A model generated the notes under the pieces. It ran no database searches. It saw nothing but the letters and a program-made list of their open reading frames with translations, and had not been told where the DNA came from. From NCBI GenBank assembly GCA_030512335.1, contig JAULSU010000002.1, positions 3,968,001 to 4,032,000 of the forward strand: a stretch of 64,000 bases of DNA. Direction: 5' to 3'. The DNA is from Immersiella caudata. Its lineage: Eukaryota > Ascomycota > Sordariomycetes > Sordariales > Lasiosphaeriaceae. Of the stretch, positions 55,332 to 64,000 are shown piece by piece (positions within the stretch are counted from its first letter, which is position 1; each line of letters begins with the position of its first letter). The position numbers were made by a program, and so were the translations under genes.

Positions 55332-56577
55332 GGTAACGCCTCTGATGCAGGTTGCACACGTTCTAGAGCCAAGAGCTGGGGGCTCTGGCCAGAAAAGGGG
55401 GTGCTGCTTGCTTGTCGTATCCACGGGTGGTGCTTCGCCCGAACGACGCGTAAAGGTGGCGAGTTGCGAATGGGATCAGGCCATCCGACTGCGCCGGAAG
55501 CGGTTGCTGCCGGGCGGGCAATCGTTGATCAGCAGTGGTGGTGGAGTGGCGTCTAGGGCCTGGAAATTTTCTTGTTCTGAACCAAAACACTCGAGTTCTT
55601 TTCCGGGTTTTGTGGGATGTGGCCAGAGACTGAGATGAAATCATGCCAATGGCAGATGGCGGACCTCGGGCCTGGAAACTGGACGCGAAATTGCTGAGTG
55701 ACCGAAAGACCAACAGCAAGCACCGAACCGGCAGGCTCGCGGAGTCTACTTGCAAAACTTGGAAAGGAGAGCGCAAAACACGCGCAGCTGGAAGCTGTGT
55801 TTACTCGCAACGGCTGGCGCCGTTTCGTTTCGCCTTGGATTCCACAGTTCATCCAGCCTTCAAAGACCATGCCCTGCGCTATGAGCTCATCGTCTCAACA
55901 GTGGTGGTGGCAGTCTTCATTAGTTGCATATACGAACACGAGCCCACGCGCTACCTTCGTATCAAGGTCATCTACTTGCGATAGTTGCGTTATCTGCGCT
56001 ATGGCTGGGCCTGCACCTGGACGAACAAGCTCGCCTGAAGAAATTCAATGAGCTCTACAAATGTGCGGGAAACCATCAGGATGCCGCAACCAAGCTCTGT
56101 CCTTCTTTCCCCTAAGCCAACACTGGTTGATCTCGAAGGATCGCGAGGTCAGAAGTCAATCTCCATGCTCCTATCGGGTACTGCAGTCTTGGCAGGTCCA
56201 GGCTGTGGGGAAGAGTTTCCGGCTGCAAGAGCAAATGTTACGGGCCAATTAGAGGTGGATTGCTGGGTCCCGGAAAGCGGAAAGGGGTTCGAAGAGGTGG
56301 GCCGATTCTGGTGCGACTTTCGCCCATTGGCCAACTCTATCAGTCGTGGGGGCATGCTTTCGCTTCTCATAAAAAAAAACCGTCCCATCCGAGACTTTTG
56401 CTCCATCCTGCTCACTCACCGATCGTGACTGGCATTGACCCAGAGAGGCCAATCCCTATTTTTCTTCAAGACAACGCGCTCATTGCTGTCTTCCGGGGAC
56501 TCCCCTTTCGCCATCATCCTCTCGTTCTCCCCTCCCTTCTTCTACGACGCCAGCAGTTGCGCTCCGAAACCGCAGCC
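55332..56577. promoter_or_regulatory. Intergenic region between divergent nca2 and erg25
   Basis: About 1.25 kb holding both promoters. I see no reliable TATA box or sterol-response site by eye and no coding frame worth calling. Confidence 0.4.
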
Positions 56578-57667
56578 ATGACAATGTCTCTGGTGTATGT
56601 TGCTCCCTGTCGCGACTCATGGGCGCCTCAACTGACAGCTGTCAAGCAACGCGACCATCGCTGGTCTTAATGCCACCACCAGCTACTCCAGTGTCCTCGA
56701 GGAAGTCGCCAAATACAATGTTCACCTGAACTGGGCCGAGCGCCTGTGGGCGGTACGCGCAATCCCGCCCCGACTGCAAAGCGGTAACAACGACGTGCTG
56801 ACTTGGGCAACAGGCTTGGTATCTTTGGATGCAGAACGATGTCCTTGCCACAGGTATCATGGCGTTCGTCATGCACGAGATCGTCTACTTCGGAAGGTCC
56901 CTCCCCTGGATCATCATCGACAGCATTCCCTACTTCAACAAGTATAAGCTTCAAAATGTCGGTGGCAAATTCTGCTCCGGTATCCATCGGTTCAAACACT
57001 AACACCCGTATAGCAAAAGCTGCCCACCTGGAAAGAACAGTGGGATTGCACGGTTCTCGTCCTTCTGAGCCACTGCACCGTTGAGCTGCCCCAGATCTGG
57101 CTGTTCCACCCCATTGCTACCTACTTCGGCATGGACTACGGCGTTCCGTTCCCGAAGCTGTCGACCATGGCTCTCCAGATCACCGTCTTCTTCATCCTCG
57201 AGGATGCCTGGCATTACTGGTTCCACCGCGCGCTGCACTACGGACCTTTGTACAAGAACATCCACAAGCTTCACCACACGTACAGCGCTCCCTTCGGCCT
57301 CGCCGCCGAGTACGCGTCCCCGATCGAGGCTATGCTGCTCGGCTTTGGCATTGTTGGAATTCCCATCGTCTGGGTTTCTGTGATCGGCGATCTTCACCTC
57401 TTGACCATGTTCACATGGATCGTCCTCCGTCTCTTCCAGGCCATCGATGCCCACAGCGGCTACGACTTTCCATGGAGCTTGCGCCACATCCTCCCCGTCT
57501 GGGCCGGTGCCGACCATCACGATCTTCACCATGAGAAGTTCATTGGTAACTATGCCTCCAGCTTCCGGTGGTGGGACTACTGCCTTGACACTGAGGCCGG
57601 CGAGGAGGCCAACAAGAAGCGCCGTGAGAAGAAGCTGGCGGCGATGAGGGCCAAGAAGGCGCAATAA
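56578..57667 (+). CDS. C-4 methylsterol oxidase Erg25
   Basis: Four exons, 56578-56594, 56647-56752, 56814-56957 and 57014-57667, have introns of 52, 61 and 56 nt and give 306 residues. Three histidine clusters bind the di-iron centre: HRALH, HKLHH and HHDLHHEK. Membrane helices surround LVLLSHCTVELPQIWLF and GIVGIPIVWVSVIG. The C-terminus is a Lys/Arg-rich ER-retention-like tail (KKRREKKLAAMRAKKAQ). It oxidises the C-4 methyl groups of 4,4-dimethylzymosterol in ergosterol synthesis, in the ER with Erg26 and Erg27. The start MTMSLV and the three upstream splices keep frame exactly. Confidence 0.95.
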
Positions 57668-59734
57668 ATGCAGCCAGGCACTTGTACAAAGCATATCACG
57701 CGTTGGATTCAGTTCAGGAGACCTGCACTCTATCGATGGTCAGCAGCATTGTGAACCACGAGCCAACGCCCAACCCGAGCCAAGCCCCCAGAGGATGGGG
57801 TGGCAACACAGCGACGTTTCTTGAGAGAAACTAATGTGGTCCTGTGAGATGGGAGGAGGTGCCCACATCGACATTGCTCGACGGCAACCTGTAATGACAG
57901 CTGCGCTAAGAAGAGGCGCTGGCGGCATATGATCTACAGCTTCTTGTACAAAACACGATTCCCTAGGCTTTTTTGTAATACAATAAATGAGACCAATGTA
58001 CACTCTCCTAGTCCTTGTGACGTTCTGCGGTTGCTCGCAACTCGTTTCTTTCGAACCACTTGCTGCATTCCGGTTCTTCCGTAATTTCGGTGTGCAACAA
58101 TCACCAGCCGACTCAGTCAGCTTTCCAGCCGGACTTGACAAATTTGTGTGTTGAAGCATCATCAAGCTCCTCAATAATAATCCCATCTTGATCTTTGGCT
58201 GCGGAGTCACAGATACCTGCCATGACGATATTGGGCTTGGATAGCCCCTTGCGGTTATGGGTTGCCGAGCGGATGCACGTTGTCTTATATATCTGTAGCA
58301 ATCAGGTCAGTTGACCTTTGGCTGCCGTCGGTAGCCAAGACTCATGTTGGGTCATTCGGGGTGGTGTTTTTGCTCCTTGCATGATTCCGAGACAGCGGTC
58401 ATGAAGGCCTGGAATGGGCGTTAGTGGCTTTTTGACAGTTTCGTTGGAGTTGGGAGGTGTAGTGAGGTTTGCTATTTACAATGGGTGGTGTGGTTGGGCG
58501 TTGCGGGGGTGTCACATGTGGGAGTGATTGAGGTTGAGTGAGCGAGTGGTGATGCGAGAATTGTATAGCGTAGAGCCATGTGGGTACCTAGGCAGGTATG
58601 AATATTGCGCAAACCAAAAAACGAGGCACACACCATGGAGTTGCGCATTTTCCTAGTTTGAGAGAAGGTCTGGATGGCAACCCCTCCTTCGGGGCGTTCC
58701 CGCCGAGTGTCCGACGCCCTGACCCATTGACCTCGCACGCAGTTCACCGCTCACCTGCATGTAACATCGCAGGATGACGTGGGATAAAGTGCCTTGACGC
58801 TTATAACGGCCGCGACTCCCCGTGCCCGCGTCTCGAGACCCGGACCCCTCTCCGCAGCGGTCTCACTGTCCCTCCGCCTCTTCTTCGCCGTGTGATACGG
58901 CTTCTTTTCTTGTCGAGCCATTGCGCGTCATCGTTACACCGAGCGGTTGGATCTCGGGTTAACTCCCATTGTTTGGCCAGTAGCGGATACCAACATCAAA
59001 CTGGCTGGGGCCGTTTAACCTGCCGCGCGCCTGATTTGGCCCTTGAACGCCCGCCGAAGAAGCGCGGAGGAACTTGCCGAAAGCCACTGCGGGGGGCAAC
59101 CCGCCAGCCTCAGGTGAGCGCAAGAGGCCTCTTACTGTTCATTGGCCAGTCACCACTGGGCACTTCAACAAAAAGTGTTGGGGAAATATCGCCCAAGTGG
59201 GCAGCCCCGAATTAGCCAGGCGTGGATTTAGTTGAGGTTGTTTTCCCAGATCGAAGCCGTTGTAAGGAGTGGGCCAGCATATGACGGCAAACACGGCACA
59301 AGCTGCACTCACTGCATGCTCCGTAACTTGCTGTCAAGTGCGTCTAAAGTGCGGGCTTCATGAGCCGCGCTGGTGAACCTTTTAGAGTTCTGCCACTCGA
59401 ACCTTCTGTCAGGATGTTTCCTTCTCCTCGGGTCTTTCGTTCACTTCATTACCTAGGCCAGGACTCCTATGTCTCACTTGACCGCAATCCAATTGCCTCG
59501 GTGTTGATCACTGGCCACTTCCACTTCACATTTCCTACCGGTTTCTCGTAAATCTGGCTGTTGTCTCGCCGTCTTGTGTCCCACCGAGTTGTGCCGATCT
59601 TGCCGACGCTACTTGAAGAGCCGAAGCTGGGCAACACGCTTGCGTAGCCCCCCGTGGCGACTTGCACTTTCCCTAAAGACTCACGATAGCCTCTCTTGTC
59701 GTTTCCTACAACTTCAAACACTAAACCGTTCGAC
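57668..59734. other. Gene-poor interval
   Basis: Two kilobases without a secure gene. A minus-strand stretch at 58289-58113 (IYKTTCIRSATHNRKGL...VKSGWKAD) follows a CTACAG acceptor-like site and could be a last exon, but I could not attach convincing upstream exons. Confidence 0.4.
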
Positions 59735-60313
59735 ATGCGCAGACCAAAGACATTCTATAAGGCGTCTGTTCGCGGCTGGTCATCGTCAGACACCATGCCA
59801 AGCTCATCACTATCCCCGTCCCGGCTCTCTTTCCGGGACCGGGACACCGGCTTTCCGGAATACTTCCACTCCCGAACAACTTCGCTCCCACACCCCGAAG
59901 CAAACCTCTCGCCAGACGCCTGCCTCACAGAAGACGATATCAACATCTCTAGAGCAGAAGTCCGACACCGCATGTCCATGCTCGTCGGTCGAGACCGCTC
60001 CCGAGCCCTCACCACGGGCATGATCCCCAACAGTCCCCAAGAAGCCGAGGAACTGTTCTGCAACTCTCCCGTCCTCATGAACGAGACTTCAAACCTGTCT
60101 ACGATAGGCAGACTCGCCTTCACCTCGCTCCATGGCGCCGAGCTTACGAAACAACTTGGTTCAGACGAGCCGCCAACATCCAAAGACGGCCATAGCTTCG
60201 CCTCTACGATGGGTTCAAGCGCCGAAAGCTCACCGACGCATTCGCCGACGGAGCTTCCTAGGAGGAGAGAAAGCCGGAGGAGTAGGTTCTTCAGGAAGAT
60301 GACGCGCAGGTAG
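59735..60313 (+). CDS. Short disordered protein, function unknown
   Basis: A single exon of 192 residues. I choose the ATG at 59735 (MRRPKTFYKASVRGWSSSD); the frame is open further upstream but without an ATG. The composition is Ser/Arg/Thr/Pro-rich, with LTEDDINISRAEVRHRMSML as the only ordered-looking helix and a strongly basic end (RRESRRSRFFRKMTRR). It contains no known domain. The continuous frame, ATG and composition resemble small fungal hypothetical proteins. Confidence 0.6.
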   Translation: MRRPKTFYKASVRGWSSSDTMPSSSLSPSRLSFRDRDTGFPEYFHSRTTSLPHPEANLSPDACLTEDDINISRAEVRHRMSMLVGRDRSRALTTGMIPNSPQEAEELFCNSPVLMNETSNLSTIGRLAFTSLHGAELTKQLGSDEPPTSKDGHSFASTMGSSAESSPTHSPTELPRRRESRRSRFFRKMTRR

Positions 60314-61344
60314 CAAGAGCATGTTAACCAGCGGGTGAGGGAGGGACATCCGCAGCAGAAGCTGATAGGAGGTGTCACGGCCGGGGACTGTCTGAGTCGA
60401 ACGAATGTATCGAGCCTCCAGGTTGAGAGGAGGCTACGACGGTTGCGATTTGCATTTTAGGGAAAGCGAGGAGTATCGGTTTAGGGGCATTGCATAACAT
60501 ACAGGATGGCCAGGATGGCCTGGGCAACTAAAATCATGACTGTCATGAATTTTCCTTTGTAGGGAAGGGTTGGGAATAGCGTCGTCGTTCGTTACGCTGC
60601 ATTGCTTTGTCATGGTTCCGACACAGAGCATATGTCGGTCGTTAGTTGGTTGGATAGCATGAGGAGGGCGCGGGATAGCCCATTGGAATAGCAACACCAC
60701 AATCCAGTGGCCCCTGGATATCATTATGATGTATTAATAGATTTCATGGCAGCTACTTCTACCAAGGAATAAGCATACTCATGTTTATCATGCCTCCCTT
60801 CGCGTGCAGGCCTCTCTCGATCAGTGTCGATCAGTGAGAAGCAAAAGGAAACGAGGGTGTGCAACCTAGATATACCCTCCGTAAACACAAAAGTGAGCCA
60901 CCTGCTGTACCCCTGAAACTCCCTGCCTCAAACCACACCTCATCCAGATAACCTGTGGTTGTCACACGGTCAGCAATGTCAGTGGCTCCGCCTAGCTGTT
61001 GACAATGGGTTTGATAGACAGGTCATAGGGCACCTGATGACCATGTGGTTGCGGCGGGAGGATTTTCTGCCATGGTCAACTCGGACGTCTTCCTCCCACA
61101 TTGACACTTGGTCGGATACCTTACGGCCGTTGCCTTCTACGCCCCAGCCCGAGACTCCGTGAAGATACTCGGAGATTGTTTTGATTTTTGCTTGTGTATC
61201 GCCTAGATGCCCCCATCGCCCAATAAATCTACCCACTCGCTCGCTCAACAATTCTTTTGGCTCCTCCCAGTTCCACCACCTAGGTCCGCGGTCCCGGGCG
61301 CCAGCATTCCCATCTCCCACTACTCCCTCAACTGCAATCTCCCT
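60314..61344. other. Intergenic, convergent 3' ends
   Basis: No supported coding or RNA feature between the disordered protein gene and the hydroxyisourate hydrolase gene. Confidence 0.45.
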
Positions 61345-61782
61345 CTAGCTCCCGCGGTAAGTCGTATAGCTATAAGGCGACAACAATACTGGCACATGAT
61401 AATGCTGCCCCTTCCTCACTGTAAACACCACCGTCACCTCCGGGAAAAAGGTGTTCTCCTCCCCAAAATACCCCGCCGTGTCGAACCTCAGCGTCCACCG
61501 GCTCGTCTCGCTTCCGGTAGACTCCACGCCGCCCAACACGTCGTCAAGTGTGTAAACGGGGACCTCGCCGGAGCTGGTCTCGGAGGAGTAAGGGAGCCAC
61601 ACCTTGATGCGGCCGTCGTCGTCGGTTTGGGACTCGAAAATGCGCGAAGCAGGGGTTACGCCGTGGTGCGGGGAGGCAGCGGAGGGGGCGCTGAGCTCGA
61701 GCTTGACGCGGATGCCTTTGGCAGGTTTACCTTCGCGCGTGTCGAGGACGTGGCAGGTGATTTGGTCTTTTTCGTTGGCCAT
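61345..61782 (-). CDS. 5-hydroxyisourate hydrolase (transthyretin-like)
   Basis: A single exon of 145 residues, ATG at 61782. Family motifs: ITCHVLDTREGKPAKGIRV (first active-site His), a central TDDDGRIKVW (Arg), RFDTAGYF, FFPEVTVVF, HYHVPVLLSPYSYTTYRGS (His and the terminal YRGS tetrapeptide). It hydrolyses 5-hydroxyisourate from urate oxidase to OHCU in purine breakdown. No C-terminal SKL is present. It lies head to head with get3, 1.26 kb apart. Confidence 0.95.
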   Translation of the reverse strand: MANEKDQITCHVLDTREGKPAKGIRVKLELSAPSAASPHHGVTPASRIFESQTDDDGRIKVWLPYSSETSSGEVPVYTLDDVLGGVESTGSETSRWTLRFDTAGYFGEENTFFPEVTVVFTVRKGQHYHVPVLLSPYSYTTYRGS

Positions 61783-62637
61783 TTTGGAGGATTCTTTGAG
61801 AGTGGTTAGCTGGTTTGTTGGGTGTTGTCGTGTAAGACAAGTCAAACAGGGGGTGTTTACAGCTGTGTGGTGGGGTGCGGGGTTTATCAGCGATAAGGGA
61901 CCGGGGACGGGATGAACGCACCAGAGACGGCGTTCGTGAAAGACAAAAGCGAACAGCTCCGGAAAGGTGACAAACGGGGCTGAGCTTGAAATATACGCGA
62001 AGGTGGAGCTGTAAGCTGAGGCAGGAACGCAAGCTGGATGCAGGGTTCTTATGAGAAGATCAAGTCCTACTTGAAGTCGATGGATGAGTGAGGAGAGAGA
62101 ATCTATGGGTGGGGTCCGCTTGAGCGTCTCCTGGTCCCACCGTTCAGGAAGGACGTCGGCATCTGCCGCATCCCGCCGATTATCCCACCGGACCGGCGCT
62201 GTGGCGTCAGGAGCTTCATATTGGGGGCCAAAGGCGCGTTCCCTGACTGCCAAGTCACCGTTGTTTCCAATTATAGGCTTTTCTGGGGAAGGATTCCAGC
62301 TTTGGTTGGGGAACGTCTCACAGATGCGTGGCAGGGCAAGACAGATGCTGGGTTGCTGGTTTGGATCGGCTTTGGTGGAACGGATAGGACTTTTGGGTCC
62401 CGTCATAGTAGGTAGGCATGATCAGAGTGAAGACGGGATGCCATTGGATGCTTCAACACGTCCTACCGCATGAGCCGGTGGGAGGACAACTTGGGCTTGG
62501 GGATTTGCGCCTGCCTGAGGGCTCGAGAAACCCACAAGTACACCCAAGACCTTGATCGCTCAATAGAGGCACTTCTGGTTTTCACTGCAGTTTTGGGGAC
62601 ATCAGAGTCTAGATTCGCATTGGCAGAAACCGTAGAG

Positions 62638-62650
62638 TAACCCTAACCCT
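62638..62650 (+). promoter_or_regulatory. Interstitial telomere-like motif upstream of get3
   Basis: TAACCCTAACCCT is two telomere-type units, 388 bases before the get3 ATG. The AACCCTAA core matches the telo-box found near some growth-related promoters; function here is inferred. Confidence 0.3.
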
Positions 62651-63037
62651 ATAATGGACAGCCCCTGCCCGCCAAGGCCACACCCCTGCGAGGGGTCATC
62701 AACCCCACCAAGCCAGACTGACGTTGCGTGGGCCAGGCTCGACTTTGCGGTTCGAACTGTTTCTAAAGTCAGATTGACCGTGAACCGCCTCCAAAGGATA
62801 ACCACGAGACCCTCTTGCGCGAATCCGGCTTTGATCCCTGTACATAGTTTTTGCAGGTCATTTGCTTTATCACCCACCTTCTCATCTCGAAGAGAACCCT
62901 CGACGACCAGAGTTACCCCACCAAGAGTTATTCATTGACTTCAGGATTGCGACTGTCAGGCAAAGTACCCATCCGACGGACAAGCTCGAGTCCGCCAACC
63001 TTGAGAACCCTGACACCATATATTCGAGGCCGTAATC

Positions 63038-64000
63038 ATGTCGGCTGCTCTCATTAACGTCGATGACCCGGACGCTCTGGAGCCTACGCTCCAGTCCATC
63101 CTCGACCAGAAGACACTGCGATGGATTTTTGTCGGTGGCAAGGGCGGCGTTGGAAAGACGACGACTTCATGCAGTTTGGCAATCCAGCTGGCCAAGGTTC
63201 GCCGCTCGGTGCTGCTCATCTCGACCGATCCTGCCCACAATCTTAGTGATGCCTTTAGTCAAAAGTTCGGCAAGGAAGCACGCCTGATCGACGGCTTCGA
63301 GAACCTGAGCGCGATGGAAATCGATCCTAATGGTAGCATTCAAGACCTCATGGCCGGCCAGGGAGAGGGCGGCGACGCAGGAGATATGGGGGGCATGGGT
63401 GGAATGATGCAGGATTTGGCCTTTGCGGTAAGCATTACTTGATAAGGTTATTAGTGTAAGCCGCCGCCAACTCACGACTTTGCGGCAGATTCCTGGAATC
63501 GACGAGGCCATGTCCTTCGCCGAAGTTCTTAAGCAGGTCAAGTCGCTCTCATACGAGACCATCATCTTCGACACAGCTCCGACAGGACACACCCTCCGCT
63601 TCCTGCAATTCCCCTCCGTCCTCGAGAAGGCGCTCGCCAAGGTTTCGCAGCTGTCAAGCCAATACGGACCTCTGCTGAACGGGTTCCTTGGGGCCAACGG
63701 CACGCTTCCTAACGGCCAGAATCTGTCCGAGATGATGGAGAAGCTTGAAACACTGCGTGAGACTATCTCCGAGGTCAACACACAATTCAAGGACGAGCGC
63801 CTGACAACCTTTGTCTGTGTATGCATTCCCGAGTTCCTGTCGCTCTATGAAACGGAACGTATGATCCAGGAGCTCGCAAGCTACGAGATCGACACCCATA
63901 GCATCGTTGTCAACCAGCTGCTTTTCCCCAAACCCGGCAGCGATTGCGAGCAATGCACCGCCCGGCGTCGTATGCAGAAGAAGTACTTGGACCAAATCGA
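63038..64000 (+). CDS. Get3, tail-anchored protein targeting ATPase (cut by right edge)
   Basis: Exons 63038-63427 and 63489 to beyond 64000 are separated by a 61-nt GTAAGC...GCAG intron in phase 0. Start MSAALINVDDPDALEPTL, ATG at 63038. The deviant P-loop GGKGGVGKTTTS, switch I DPAHNLSDAFSQKFGK, MEIDPNGS and switch II FDTAPTGHTLRFLQFP are all intact. The fungal Get3 MGGMGGMMQD region precedes the intron, and the client-binding region follows. The zinc-binding Cys pair region begins at SDCEQC near the edge. Get3 delivers tail-anchored proteins to the ER through Get1/Get2. About 300 residues are visible; the C-terminus is outside the window. Confidence 0.96.

Noticed and set aside
58113..58289. 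Possible terminal exon ending VKSGWKAD on the minus strand
   Set aside because: An acceptor-like CTACAG precedes it and the text is protein-like, but no upstream exon joined in frame convincingly.

Overview
The window is nuclear DNA of a filamentous ascomycete, most likely a Sordariomycete. The evidence is protein-coding genes with short introns (about 50-110 nt, GTANGT donors, CTNAC-like branch points, C/TAG acceptors), GC-balanced coding sequence, and fungus-specific versions of Dicer, PP4, Nca2 and Slh1. All exon joins were made by eye from frame continuity and splice consensus; no alignment or RNA evidence was available.

Layout. 0-3 kb: no gene seen. 3.2-5.5 kb: an eroded coding relic and several tandem or inverted repeats. 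6-9.7 kb: cdc73 (Paf1 complex) and a probable conserved fungal gene of unknown function carrying an in-frame TAG. 11.4-16.1 kb: two tandem paralogous secreted Asn/Leu/Gln-rich proteins that share exon layout, a 5' UTR intron and TATA promoters. 16.9-20.8 kb: a small membrane protein, a PP4-type phosphatase catalytic subunit and pyridoxamine-phosphate oxidase. 21.5-26.2 kb: a complete Dicer-like gene (dcl1), followed by a motif cluster and an AT-rich gene-free tract to 27.6 kb. 28-30.5 kb: a long disordered fungal protein. 34.2-42.6 kb: ubiquitin C-terminal hydrolase, mitochondrial helicase Suv3, a VAMP7-type R-SNARE, a membrane short-chain dehydrogenase and a G-patch protein. 43.1-43.7 kb: tRNA-Asp(GTC) with intron, a degenerate tRNA-Gly-like copy and tRNA-Arg(TCG). 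44-55.3 kb: slh1 (ribosome-quality-control helicase), a sec4/Rab8 GTPase and nca2. 56.6-64 kb: erg25 (sterol C-4 methyl oxidase), a short disordered protein, 5-hydroxyisourate hydrolase and get3, which is cut by the right edge.

Most genes are unrelated housekeeping genes, so the window is not a biosynthetic cluster. Three loci stand out. One is the secreted-protein pair at 11.4-16.1 kb, which I cannot assign to a known family. Another is the conserved gene at 7.8-9.7 kb, where a TAG sits at an apparent Trp position. The third is the dcl1 leader, which has a duplicated splice-donor-like sequence. Several pairs are head to head and probably share promoter regions: suv3/R-SNARE, dehydrogenase/G-patch, nca2/erg25 and hydroxyisourate hydrolase/get3.
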